A DNA stretch of 64,000 nucleotides from positions 40,512,912-40,576,911 of the forward strand of contig CP137669.1 of the NCBI GenBank assembly GCA_037976565.1, written 5' to 3'. Below, one piece after another: positions 1 through 10,854 of the stretch. Position numbers and translations under genes: made by a program. The stretch's first letter is position 1. Each line of letters begins with the position of its first letter. The DNA comes from Mesocentrotus franciscanus (taxonomy: Eukaryota; Echinodermata; Echinoidea; Camarodonta; Strongylocentrotidae). Below the pieces are notes generated by a model. That model saw only the letters and a program-made list of their open reading frames with translations, made no database searches and was not told where the DNA came from.

Positions 1-13
1 TTAGATTAATTTA

Positions 14-590
14 ATGGTTTATTGTATGGACTCCCTGACTCCCAAATATGGCGACCGCAACGGGTCAAAACCACTTATTGCAAGACTGATTTGTGGTTGT
101 TCCAAATTCTCACTGATCACCCCTCTTTTGAGAGATCTGCAATGGCTACCAGTACGCCAAAGAATATCAATTTACGATTCCGTTGATTGTCTATAAAGCG
201 CTAATCGGTGAAGCCCTTAGTTATATTGTAGAACTGTTGAAACTCAAGACTCACAAATAAACTCACAACCTGCACAGCTCCTAATATATTATTGCAAACA
301 ACATCACATTAAACAAAAATAACATCCGGGGGCCGAGCATTTGAATACGTAGGCCTAAAACTGTAGATTAATTACCATTAGAAATGATGAAATCACCATC
401 GTTAATTAAAAGCGCATCTTTTCATTTAACTTCATGTTGAAGATTTAAGCCCATCACGAGCTCTTCCAGCGCAGAAGAATATATTTGCATGATGTCTTCG
501 CTTTATAAATGTATATTGTTATTATTATTATTACTATTTATTATTATTTTTATTATTTTTATTATTATTATTACTATTATTATTATCAGG
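14..590 (+). mobile_element. CR1/L2-like non-LTR retrotransposon, decayed 3' end
   Basis: The plus frame retains the end of a reverse transcriptase ORF, with pieces reading LICGCSKFSLITPLLRDLQW and LPVRQRI. These are typical of the conserved tail of jockey/CR1/L2-type RTs (ARL.TG..KF.HITPIL..LHWLPV). A better copy of the same family lies at 49.6-50.25 kb. The frame breaks after about residue 60. Untranslated sequence follows and ends in a TTA-rich run at about 516-589, like the ATT-repeat tail of the 49.6-kb copy. The element is inactive and is part of the segmental duplication. Confidence 0.8.
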
Positions 591-837
591 AATACCAAAG
601 TGGAGCAGGTTTTGTCCCATCGAACTGGTAACCCTGATCTAATTTGTCCTTTATACATGTTTAACTTACTTTTACTTGGGGAAGTTGATTATCTTTTTTT
701 CTGGATGAATGAAGAAAAACATTTCCTCATAAACTTTGTACTATCTTTATAACATCACCCAACGAAATGTATTGTGGCTCAATCCCATCAGTGATTAGGA
801 GTAGTAGTTACAATTTTCAGGAGCAGAAAAACTTTAC

Positions 838-3800
838 CTGCCACGAAGATTGTAACAAATTCATCGATCATGTTCTCCATTTTGAAGTCCTCATCACCCA
901 CCAGATCGTTGGCGCAATCGAGGATCACAGTTAGGATGTCGTTGGGTACATGACCACATCGTTGACGAGCAGCGATTCGTTCTTCGATCTGTTGTCGACC
1001 GGTCTCCCGAACAAGATTCACCGCCTCTCGCGTTTCCTGTCGTGTTTTCCGACTCTCGCTTCGTGGGTCAAACTTTAAATGCACATCAAATATATCGGCT
1101 AGTCAATAAACATGATAAGGGCAATGGCAGAGGCAAACACAAGATCAGCCTTATGCAATGATTGAAAGCCTACTCCCCATCCCTCCACAAGGTAAGTAAC
1201 AAAGCACGGACCTGTTTTCATGAAACTTGTAGTAATCAAGAACAAGTTACCATATGATATAATCTACTGAAGCTCCTGCCTCTGGTTTGCTATGAGTAAA
1301 TGTTTCATTAATGTGATGAGCTTGTTATTGATAACGAGTTTTATGAAAAAATTCCCGGATATTTGCTGTGGTAAATTTCATCATTAAGATTTGTGCAATT
1401 GAATTATGGAACTGTAACTTTTTTAAGAGCTTCAACACGCTATCAAATGGATCATAAAGCAACAAAATAAAACGTTTTCATTCAGTCAATCGTCGGTTTA
1501 TTTGTCCTACACCCCAACCACATTCAAAATGTAAGTCTACACTCCTGTACTTATCAAACATCATGAAGCAACGAAATAAAATGTTGACATTCAATCGTCG
1601 GTCGTAGCCCCTAAACATTCGAAATGGTAGACCTAAAGTGACACCCTATACTTACAGAATACCATGGTTTATCTATCATAGTTTGCATGCCTCTCAAGCC
1701 CATCGTTACGGCTGCGGGAAAGGGGCAGCTAGGGTCTCCCACGGCTCCTGTTGTCATACTAAATGATACCTGACAAATAGAGCAATAGAAAGAGACAGAA
1801 TCAGACGAGGACAGAGGGGAGAGAGGGATAGAGAGAGAGAGGGGAAAAGAGAGAGGAAAGAGAAAGCGAAAGTGAGACAGAGACAGACATACAGAGAGGA
1901 AAGATCGAGAGGGGGAGGAAGAGGGGAGGATAGAGAGACGTAAAGAAAGGGGGAGAGATATAAAAGGGGGACGCTGCGTTCTAGTCACATTTTTCCCCTT
2001 GAAAAAAACATATCATAATTCATGAAGTTTCAACACCAATTTCATGATTGTATATCTTGCAGTAATAACATGACTATTGTATTGAAAATCGGTCATTAGC
2101 TTTTGCTTGATTGAAGATTTTCGGAGGGCATTCTGCCCCCTCCCCTTTGGACACACTATTGTTGCAAGGATAAACGGGAAATTAGTATTTACATTTGCGA
2201 TGACGTCACGTGTGACGTTGTTGAGTTCGTTGAGCATTTCGACCTCATTCCTTCCGTCAGCTTTATCCCGAAGATGCTCACAAAGTTTTTCTGACTCCGT
2301 GTTGAATTTCTTCATCATACCCATCAAGTATCTAATTAGTAATTCGGTCAAACACGTAAAAAGTCAGTGTAAACCCTTTTTTTTTGAAGTACCCCGTCTT
2401 ATAACATTTATAAGGAGTTCGGATTGATTCAAATCGCTTTCAAATAAGCTTATAATTTAAAATCAATCGCAACGCTATATTCTGTACACATGAAATTTGA
2501 AATTAAGTATTTATTATCCATTCTGAAATTTGTTTTGAGCTGGTAAAAATGTACAAATGACTTTACAAAGTGAATGTACGTTTGTCACATATCGATTGGA
2601 TGTCTTTAGATCGATTTGGAACAATCGTTAGTCTATAAGAGACAAGGATTTGGGTGTAATTGCCCGGACGGTACACCATGATCAGGTTCAATTTAACATT
2701 ATTTAGACGGGCAATCGCGGGAGGGGACGGGGATTTACAATGCTTATAATGAAATGATGTGGAATTTCGTAGTGGCACGTCGGTAAAAAAAACTGATCCC
2801 AAATCGACATCTTGAAAATGAGCATAACATATGAAAAACATTATTCACCTAAACTACGGACCATCTTTTAACAAACTCCTAAAACAATGACATAGTGTAG
2901 CTCCATGGAGTATAATGTACAGACATACTTACCTACGTCTGAAGGCAGGATTTATGATGGCACGCCTATGGAACCATTTTTCATGGTTTATTTCTGACAC
3001 CAGACCATTGCCCATGGAACGAGTCCCAAACACGAACTGGAAATTTTTGTAAAAATGCTGGGGTTTTATGTGACAGCTATTCAGAAGCAATTCCTGAAAA
3101 CGGGGGAAAAGACAGAAGCATGCAAAAGGGAGTCGTGAGAATCATCAAGGAGAATTATTACTATTTGTGTAGTATTCTTATTGCATATTAATTTTTTAGG
3201 CGCTTACTTTTATGATGTTGGCAATTAAAGTTATTGAGTGCCACATGCAATTAATATCGTACGAAGATTCACTCTGGTAGAATATTTGTAGCAAATTCAT
3301 TACTTTTTTTAACAACATGAACAACATAATTGTGCAGTATCATTTCCAGGCTTGCAACACAATTATGATGGTTATTACAAGATATTTCATGAAATAGTCT
3401 TAACTAGTATCAATCGTACCTTCACGATTTCAGGAGCAGCTGCAAAAACGTGAGCTCTGGCAAACGCTCGAATCCAGAATACCGGCCCATGGTCACGAGA
3501 ACTGTTAGAAATTCATGTTACATAATAATCACGAAAAATATATGTTTTCTTCACTTCAATGTATGTGTATAATATAATTGCGAAAAAGGAGGTGTGGCCT
3601 CGTATGAAGTGAAGCAGGCGTACTTTGACAACCCACTAATCTACTTTTCCACCCCCAGATTTATCAAAATCATTTCTTTTTACAAAGATTTATAACAAAC
3701 ATTGGTGCAAACTTAAGTGGATATGGACGTGGACTCGGCTTTCCATATGCCCATGCTTATATTTATAAAGCATGAAACTTATATTTCTCTGATTCTTTTC

Positions 3801-4108
3801 AAAGTCGCTAGTAAAGGAAAATAAAAATACATTTACAACGTTTAGATAATTAAAAGTGAACCACGATCAATCATCATATGAATATTCAATTAATAAAATG
3901 TTTTTATTCTTCACATGGACATGTATGAATGACGCTTATCTATTTTTATCTAAACTCTGAACGAAATGTTTTATTTCCTCACATAAAATACATTACTTGA
4001 TACAGCGATATTTGTTGTGATACTCACAGTGTGTAGATAATAAGGCCGATGGGTTGACCCAATTTCTTCTTAGCTTCAAGGATGCCAAATATATTTCCTA
4101 ATAAGAAA
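838..4108 (-). CDS. CYP46A1-like cytochrome P450 paralogue, partial (exons 2-7)
   Basis: Six predicted exons on the minus strand are 4028-4108, 3420-3501, 2933-3093, 2193-2331, 1656-1769 and 838-1072. They have the same lengths and phases as exons 2-7 of the complete gene at 27.8-38.8 kb. All open frames and GT-AG sites are intact. The encoded segment runs from just after the proline-rich hinge (SFLLGNIFGI) to the start of helix I (DEFVTIFVAG). Differences from the complete copy include SCH for SRH and GTRSMGNG for GARFMGNG in exon 4, and RQRCGH for RQRGDH in exon 7. The heme-binding part would lie left of the window. No membrane-anchor exon is visible on its 5' side, because the duplication stops about 190 bp short of exon 1. 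The copy may therefore be a non-functional partial duplicate, or it may have acquired another first exon. The family acts as ER-bound sterol or lipid mono-oxygenases; activity of this copy is unproven. Confidence 0.85.
1785..1975. repeat. GA-rich polypurine tract
   Basis: A plus-strand purine tract of GAGA/GGGA runs lies in intron 5 of the partial P450 copy. Its counterpart is at 35635-35825. Read on the minus strand it gives Ser/Leu/Pro-rich open frames that are compositional, not genes. Such tracts can form triplex DNA and often vary in length. Confidence 0.85.
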
Positions 4109-4670
4109 CTGAATGTAAACAAACAGGAAAAGGTAAATCAACTTTGTTGTACAAACGACTGTTTCTGATACGTTTAAAACAGCAAATCTTTTGTTGAGAG
4201 TGGATTTTAAAACATTTAGGGATCAGTTTCCGACCCGGCTTCCCCAAACTGAGGTATGCTTATTCAATTATGTTTATTAGTTATAATCAAACAGGGGCTT
4301 ACAATAAAAATATAGATATTAAGTCAATTATATTCTATAATGAGGAACTGTAGTCGGGTTAGTACAGGCCTACAATCATAAAAATAGGTATCAAAGCACG
4401 TATCATACACAGTCAATGGACCAACAACTGGGGCATACATGTATATGTTCATGTCAATAGACATATATTATATTCCGCAGTTCATATTTAGGCCTATGCA
4501 TACTTAGCCACCGAAATTGCCCTTGAGCACTCATGATAACTATGACGGTAATATTCGTTCCCAAATCGGACTGTTTTAGAGCTTAGGAATGAACATTCAT
4601 TGTTATCCCTTATACAGATCAATTCTCTTGTTTGCTCCACTATCCTTATGACACATCCATTTAAATAACC

Positions 4671-4925
4671 ATAATAATAATAGTTCGTCCTTATATAGCG
4701 CATTTCAGGACCGCAGGCCCTCTCAATGCGCTTTACAGATATATATTATTACCCCGGTCATCGTATTCATGCTTACTCGCACACAATGTATGCACATTCT
4801 CCACTCCCTGGGGAGCATGCCAGCCAGTCGCCATTTTACAAGCTCTACTTGCTAATCAAACCACATTAACTTTTGCATCCTACCGGGTACCCATTTAACA
4901 CCTGGGTGGTTATGTGCTTAACTTT
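4671..4925 (-). mobile_element. tRNA-derived SINE, tail part
   Basis: On the minus strand this reads from the CACCTGGG-type core (plus-strand ACCCATTTAACACCTGGGTG at about 4890-4911), through a body containing CCAGGGAGTGGAG and GATGACCGGGGTAATAA, to a 3' end with a TATATAAGG segment and an ATT-repeat tail. The same modules recur near 29.0, 42.4 and 63.2 kb. The tRNA-like head is missing here. Confidence 0.7.
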
Positions 4926-5139
4926 ACACTCGAGTCAACTCATCACTCGCAGTAGAAGTAAGAGGTGTCAGAATTGAAACCGCCCGAGAAATAATCTCTA
5001 ATTGAAGTTTCCAATTGGACAACCCTCTCCACCGTCTCTCGTTTCGGCACTCTAAGGGCTCGTCCAGATATGACTCGGTAAACCACCGCAAAAACAAAAC
5101 TGCCACGGTTTTTGTACGTGTAAATTAATGTCCAACGCA

Positions 5140-5245
5140 TATTGACTGAGTGCTGTGTTACCAGATACAGAAATGTGAAGCGTATTGTGCTTTACGTCAT
5201 CATTAAAAAAAAACGCCGCGGTTTTGCCGCCTCATTTCTGAACAA
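5140..5245. repeat. Dispersed repeat shared with 44.72-44.82 kb
   Basis: The segment with AGATACAGAAATG, GAAGCGTATT and CTTTACGTCATCATTAAAAA followed by a CCGCGGTTT..GCCGC mini-hairpin recurs at 44715-44815 in the same orientation. It is probably a piece of a mobile element; no coding capacity is seen. The 5246-5737 stretch that follows shows no recognisable gene. Confidence 0.7.
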
Positions 5246-6091
5246 TTAAGGCTTATGAATTGTCCAATATATAACCTTGCAATTACTGGGCGTCAGATGA
5301 TTCTTCACCTTGCAAAACTTCTAAGCATACTCTTGCGAATTGGCTCCTTTTCTGTAAGCAAGCTGAACCTATACAGTGTTATCACCATCTCACATTGTAT
5401 AAGCACGGTGAGATTCGAAGTGCAATATGAGTCTGCTGTAGCTGTATTGGAATATATAACTTGTATTATTTTTGCCATACCAGAATGGGAGTACAGGTAT
5501 TTGTAAAGGCTCTTTTAAACTGGTGGATATGTTGGATGTGGTGTAATTCTGTCAATGGTAAGTATTTTCAAACTGTTGATTTTTTATTGAAATGTTTATC
5601 ACTGCCTCATGACACTGATGCTCAACACTTTACCAAGATCTGTTTATGAAGATAGAAATGTAAACATGGCATTCGAAATTTTAAATATGCTTTACTGTTT
5701 TTAGAATTGTGTGTCCCGGTCATTTCTCACCTGATTAGCGGAGGGCCAAAGTCAAATATCATGCTTAGTTTTTGAGTTGGTTGCCACTACCACACAAACT
5801 AAGCACACCTTGTTTATTCGAAAGATTTTATTATAATATACAATATTTCTGAGGTGTTTTTTTTGTTTGACAAACATTTTATCCTACCTTTTAACGAAAA
5901 ATCTTCAAAATCAAATTAGCGATTGTTTTCTTTTTTCCCACTGAATATTCTTTAATCAGGTTAGGAAATTCAAATTCTAGGGATTTGTTTGTCTAAATAA
6001 CTATGGCATTTCCCAATTTACATAAGTGTTTTTTTTTATGTTTTGTTTTAAAACAACAATTAAAAAATATATCATACCTGGTCATTCAAAT

Positions 6092-6450
6092 CTCAAAACA
6101 TTCATCCCACACCCATCTCCATAATAAGTGTTGTCACAAGAGGGACGTCAGGCTCCGCCGAACTGACAACTCAGCCGTAGCCGAACATGCTTGGGATAAC
6201 CAGCATCAACCAGACTGGGACGGGGTTCAGTGCCTTTCCCAGGAACGGCATTGGTACACACGGAGGGTAAAAGAAGCTATCAATATCCGTCTCAATCCCA
6301 ATAATTTCAACAGAGACAACGGGATCGATATCCCCGAATTTTGGATGCGTACGATACGCCGCCATGACACTCCCCGTCCAGCCGGCCGGCCAGCACCGGT
6401 CGATTCCTTTCAGCAGAGGGGCCGAGCCAGCGGCCCGTTGATTGGTTGAG
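6092..6450 (+). pseudogene. Penelope-like element, C-terminal endonuclease fragment
   Basis: The plus frame reads VRLRRTDNSAVAEHAWDNQH, then PDWDGVQCL, RHWYTRRVKEAINIR and FNRDNGIDIPEFW. The order of an AVAEHA motif, an H..DWD motif, a W..R..KEAI.I helix and an N.D.G..IP..W end is the pattern at the C terminus of Penelope-like proteins next to the GIY-YIG nuclease. The reverse transcriptase and most of the nuclease are absent. Downstream, a roughly 44-bp segment containing GATTGGTTGAGC occurs twice (about 6411-6510), and a hammerhead motif follows at 6660. The fragment is a dead remnant. Confidence 0.7.
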
Positions 6451-6659
6451 CTCGCTATTGCTTCCGCCCAGCAGGCGAGCCGAACCAGCGGCCTACTGAT
6501 TGGTTGAGCACCGTGTGCGTCGACCATTAGGCTATTTGCATAATCAGCCGATAGGCCAATAGGCCTTGTGCATTATTGTTTCCGATTATCGATCGAATTA
6601 TAGACCGTCGCGCCGGTCCTCCCGTAGAGTATAAAGCACCCTTGCTTACATTAGTTTTT

Positions 6660-6702
6660 ATCACCTGACGAAGTGTTGCAGCGGCGCACGAAACGTCGAG
6701 AT
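6660..6702 (+). ncRNA. Hammerhead ribozyme motif of Penelope type
   Basis: The core CTGACGA is at 6665-6671. Stem II follows, with GTG pairing CAC and an inner GC pairing GC around an AGCG loop. GAAA is at 6690-6693 and the cleavage triplet GTC at 6695-6697. Stem III is only two base pairs, the minimal form known from Penelope-like elements. Stem I is imperfect here (TATCAC against GAGATC). The related copy at 51.5-51.7 kb has GTGATC at that place, which would pair perfectly, so the ancestral motif was probably a full hammerhead. Activity is untested. Confidence 0.7.
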
Positions 6703-8344
6703 CTTTTAGATTCCTTTTTGACCACATTGCGAGACAAACGAATATCACTAGCGATATTATTTTCGATAAGTGTTGTCTTCATGTCTTATGCCTTAATTTA
6801 TTTAAAAAATCAGAACTAGTTTGCATTCTAAACACATCTTGGTAGTTTTTAATCTCGATTTTATTTTTTAAAATGGGGTGGTGGGATGGGGTTACTCGTT
6901 CTGAAACCCATCCGGGATGTGCCAGAATGTACACTTTACCAAATCTAAGGACTTAATAATTCCAAGATTTCTTCCACACTTACCCCCAAAATACATTCAT
7001 ATGCTGCATTTATCCACAATTTTCTTCAAAATTAAGAACTTCTTTGCATTATAATCACGTCTTGGTGATTAAAATCTCAGGCTATTTATGATGTGGGAAA
7101 AGACTCTTTCCCCAACCTACATGTATTTTTTGTTCATGACATTTTTTTTTTCATAAGGGAAAATATTGTGCATAACTCGTCTGGAAGAGCAAAAAATCCC
7201 CCACACCCATTCCCATAATCATGATAGGCCTGTATGCAGGGCCTTCTTTCCATTTTCTTAAACATTGTATTTAGGTCATTGTCTGATTTAAATGAGCAAT
7301 TATATTTTCTGTATAAAAACAACAACAATGTTCTCAGCACCCCCATCATTCTCTGAGTATCCTTCAAATTGCTCTCAAAGTTATAGCATGGTGTGCAAGT
7401 CTAGATAAAGTAGATATACAGAATATATCCATGTATGTGCCTCACCCTCTTTTTGGCTGGTGTTCTGGACAGCCAGGATGGTGCCAATACATTGTCAGCA
7501 AACTATGTTCGCATCAGCCCCAATCCAAAATGTTATAGTGATGCTATAGAACATAGGATCAAAGCCAGGAGGTTTGTTCAATTCTTATTCAGGAGTGAGG
7601 AGGCGACACCAAGTGGACTCGCTAGTACCCTTTGGCAAGGCATTATTCCTAAATTCCTCGGAGAGGACTAAGACTGTCGGTACCCTGGTTGTTATCAAGC
7701 ATACACATGTTTTCTTAGTAGTCAGGCAAAACAAAAATCAAATCAAACCAAACCATTCCCTGTCTTTCATTCATGTTGATGCAGTAACTTGTTTTGGTCA
7801 TGGGCAAGATAATGACAAGCGGCTGGGAGGGGCGGGTGGGGGGAGGGGGCCACTGCCTATGCCCACATTTCCTGAAACATCACAGAGTACAAAAGAAGTA
7901 CTTACCAATTGCACTCAGCACTCATAATCCTTTGAACTTTCTGGACTACTATATATCCAATCACTATCGTCCACTTAATATTAAAAAATTAGGGGGGATA
8001 TCCACAAAAAAACACCTTTTCGGCTAAAAAAAATGATATTTTACACACTACATAGCTCAATAAAATTGATATCAACTTGAAGGTATTTTAATTATCCACC
8101 ATTTGACACCGAATCCATGGTGAAAAGAGGTTTTACTCAAAATTCATCTTTAAATTTGATTTAAACACACCAAACACGTCCTTAATACACTAATACACGT
8201 ATGCATACAGTTGATACACATATGGGCACAATTGTCGGTTTTTCTTTGTCTCCTTGGCAAAGAATATTTTCCTTGTACATGGGCACATTCCTAGAAAGTT
8301 ACGAAAAGAGACAACTCTCCAATTTTGATATCTATCTATCTAAG

Positions 8345-8515
8345 TATCTTCTCCCAGTTCGGAGGTTGATTGCAACATCTCTCCATTTCACTCTATCTTC
8401 TGCCATTCTGGTGCACTCTCGCAGTTTTAGTCCACTCCAGTTCTTGACATTCTCTTCCCAGTTGATTCTGGGTCTCCCTCTAGGTCTACTTCCTTCCACT
8501 CTTCTACAATTTTGA
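8345..8515 (-). pseudogene. Non-LTR retroelement ORF tail fragment
   Basis: On the minus strand the frame reads GSRPRGRPRINWEENVKNW, then SGLKLRECTRMAEDRVKWRD. The R.RGRPR..W...V..W.GL...E..R.A.DR..WR pattern is the usual end of RTE/L1-like reverse transcriptase ORFs. Only about 55 codons remain, inside the 5.74-8.90 kb element. Confidence 0.6.
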
Positions 8516-8900
8516 TATATAGAAAATGATTGTTTTTGATAAAATTCAATATTTCGGAAAAATCACACAAAAAAAATCATGTTTTTAAACTTAAAATTGC
8601 GATGTTAATCAATCCAAATTCCGTTGAAAATAGTATCAAAATGTAGATAATTTAATTTTCTTTCATATGACACCAAACTCATGGTGGTTCAATTTTTTTT
8701 AATATTATTGACAAAATATTATTTTTCGTCAACAGGGCCGCTTTTCTGGACCCCCCGATTAAGGGGTGTTGGCTACAATTTATTTAAAAAAAAAACATCT
8801 GAAATATTATGTGTAATGATAAAATCTTTCGAATAAACAAGGTGTGCTTAGTTTGTGTTTGTAGCAAGCAAATTACTCTTTTCTGACTTTGGCCCTCCGC

Positions 8901-9805
8901 TTATGATACGAAATGCAAGTAAATCAAGTTCATATTCGAACTCGGAGAATAATCATGAAACAGATATTCACATTGGTCTATGGAGTTAGAATTATAGTCT
9001 TTGATTTATAATTTCGATACTGAATTTCACTCAATAGCTATAGAGGTAATGGGATCTGATTTTTATTTTACTTTTGTTTTCTATAGAAGCTTCCCTGTTC
9101 ATGTTTCAGTCAACTCGAACAATCAGAATTCTTTGTTCTGTCGGACTAACTCAGTCAGACACGAGCCTCTAAAGTCTGTGCTTCTTTTCCTATTATTTTT
9201 AAAGCTTTTTGATTTTTGTTTAACCCCCTCCCTCCTCTGTTGTCATTGTGTACTTATTTTTCATACATTAGTCGATTGTTATCCATTCTTGATGTTGTAA
9301 TGTTAACTGCAGCAGTTTTATGTATTATAAATTATTCCTCTTTATTCACATGTAAGTCATCTGGGACGCAACATACTATCATTCTTGCCAGCCACCCTTC
9401 CCACCCGCCCCCCTCTCTCTCTCTCTCTCGCTCTCTCTTTCTCTCTCTACCCCCTCTCATTGTACCAATATCATACGATTATTGGTACGTGATCACGCTG
9501 ATTGTAATAAAAGAGTAGCAATGAATTATCATTTTCATCGCGTTGAAGACGTACCCTTGGTAACGAAACAACACATGCTACCAATGAACTAAATATACTT
9601 ACTCCAACACGACATTGAATTCCAATTTCTAGATCATGATTTAATCCCTGGCCCTTAGCTATTTTCAAGTCATATGTCTTGTTAACTTCTCCTGGGTGAC
9701 TATTTGCTTGCTTTTAGTCCTTCAAATTAGGACACTGTTGGCTGTTGGGTATACACTGTTGGGTATACAATGTTCAAATCAGATAAATCCCCCTGGTAGA
9801 CATTT
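8901..9805. other. Intergenic DNA with a CT microsatellite
   Basis: No gene or mobile element is recognised here. A pyrimidine tract of CT repeats lies at about 9410-9450. Small open frames on the plus strand are low-complexity and lack family features. Confidence 0.6.
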
Positions 9806-9846
9806 CAGGCGCGGATCCACGGGGCCGACGGGCCCCCCCCCTGGCA

Positions 9847-9899
<53 letters not shown>

Positions 9900-10071
9900 T
9901 TATTTTAAAACAATTCTCACGAATTGGGCCCCCCCCCCAAAAAAAAAAATAGTGCTCTAACCCCCCCCCAACCCCCAACCCCCCAGCTTATTTACCGGCT
10001 GGCTGAGTCGCCGCTAAATATTTTCTCACGAATTGGGCCCCCGCTCCTGCCGCCAGCTGGATCCGCCCCTG
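9806..10071. mobile_element. hAT-like MITE with GGATCC termini
   Basis: The 266-bp element starts CAGGCGCGGATCCACGGGG and ends CTGGATCCGCCCCTG, an inverted repeat of the CAG.GGCGGATCCA type. It is flanked by AGACATTT on the left and AGGCATTT on the right, an 8-bp target duplication with one mismatch, as made by hAT transposases. The interior contains a TA microsatellite (about 9848-9893) and C-rich runs. A relative lies at 29234-29522. Confidence 0.85.
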
Positions 10072-10203
10072 AGGCATTTAAGGGAGTACAATTTTCATGT
10101 TTTTGACAAGCTGGTAGAGGTAGAACGTTTGTTATGTCTTTCTGTGTCAAAGGCATACTCCCTTTTCTGAAGTTGCTTGCAAAAGCCGTACAAAAATTTG
10201 ACA

Positions 10204-10466
10204 AAATATTGTGCTTTCTACTTTTATGAGAGGTCATATGAAATGTAATTTAGGCGCACTGTTGTAAATTTGCTGGCAGCAATCTTTTCCATTAAGGAGA
10301 AATGAGTGATGGTTTGATAACAAATTTGAGAACTTAATGTCAATGCTGAACTTTTATAAGATACTTGGCTTGCACGTACAGTGCTTTCTCCTTTTATGAG
10401 AGGTCATATGAAGTGTAATTTAGGCGCACTGTTGTAAATTTGCTGGCAGCAATCTTTTCCATTAAA
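10204..10466 (+). repeat. Local direct repeats (A-B-A), with another B at 12.90 kb
   Basis: Unit A, with GAGGTCATATGAA.TGTAATT, TAGGCGCACTGTTG and TTTGCTGGCAGCAATC, occurs at about 10210-10294 and 10382-10466. Unit B between them (GATAACAAATTTGA through CTTGGCTTGCACGTACAG) recurs at about 12899-12975. The A-B-A order followed by a distant B suggests an older tandem array later split by the 10.86-12.44 kb element. No coding content is seen. Confidence 0.75.
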
Positions 10467-10854
10467 GTGCGGGTTCATAGAAAGCCACAATTATGGCAAA
10501 TAACGTATTACTAGAAACTGGTAAGCTAACAGATGGCCATCGTACAAGTTTTAGGTCAACTACATATCGGGTGATTTATAAAAAATACAAATAAAACCAC
10601 CTCCATAGCATCTGGGATATGCGAGAGATTCGCCAGAAAAATAACGATGTTTTAATGCCGTCACAATATGAACCAATCCTGAACATAATTGCAATGCTAT
10701 TATTTCTCAAATTATAATGAGTTTAGCTTATATAATGTGATGGAATTTTACACCATTCAAAAAGGGATGACACCGATTCTGATTTCTAAATTCTTTTGTT
10801 TGTAAATACACAGGATAGGGTTAATGAACAATCAAAGAAACCACACTTTCAAAT

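Larger units (their letters stand above)
1..4577. other. Segmental duplication, copy A (paired with about 34.04-38.51 kb)
   Basis: This block aligns in direct orientation with about 34040-38506, offset near 33.95 kb. The match covers exons and introns alike: a CR1-like tail, the exon 7-to-2 order of a CYP46A1-like gene, and a purine-rich tract. It ends abruptly at about 4577, after which this copy runs into unrelated sequence, while copy B meets a 65-bp hairpin. The left limit is beyond the window. Exon-by-exon reading shows a few amino-acid differences per exon, so the duplication looks recent on a gene-family scale. Uncollapsed haplotypes in the assembly are an alternative, but the copies sit 34 kb apart with unique genes between them, which argues for a real tandem duplication. 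Confidence 0.9.
5738..8900. mobile_element. 3.16-kb element with about 130-bp terminal inverted repeats
   Basis: The left end starts GCGGAGGGCCAAAGTCA at 5738. The right end is its inverse, ending GGCCCTCCGC at 8900. Inside the ends, a stretch with CACAAACTAAGCACACCTTG and TTTATTCGAAAGATTTTAT is also present in inverted form (about 5790-5840 and 8805-8865). TTA flanks both ends, a possible 3-bp target duplication. No transposase is recognisable; the interior holds a Penelope-like fragment, a short non-LTR tail and AT-rich DNA. It looks like a non-autonomous DNA transposon that later received other insertions. Confidence 0.75.

Noticed and set aside
1611..1988. Ser/Leu-rich minus-strand protein (and its twin at 35.60-35.87 kb)
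   Set aside because: Most of it is translated GA microsatellite. Only the final part, exon 6 of the P450, is coding.
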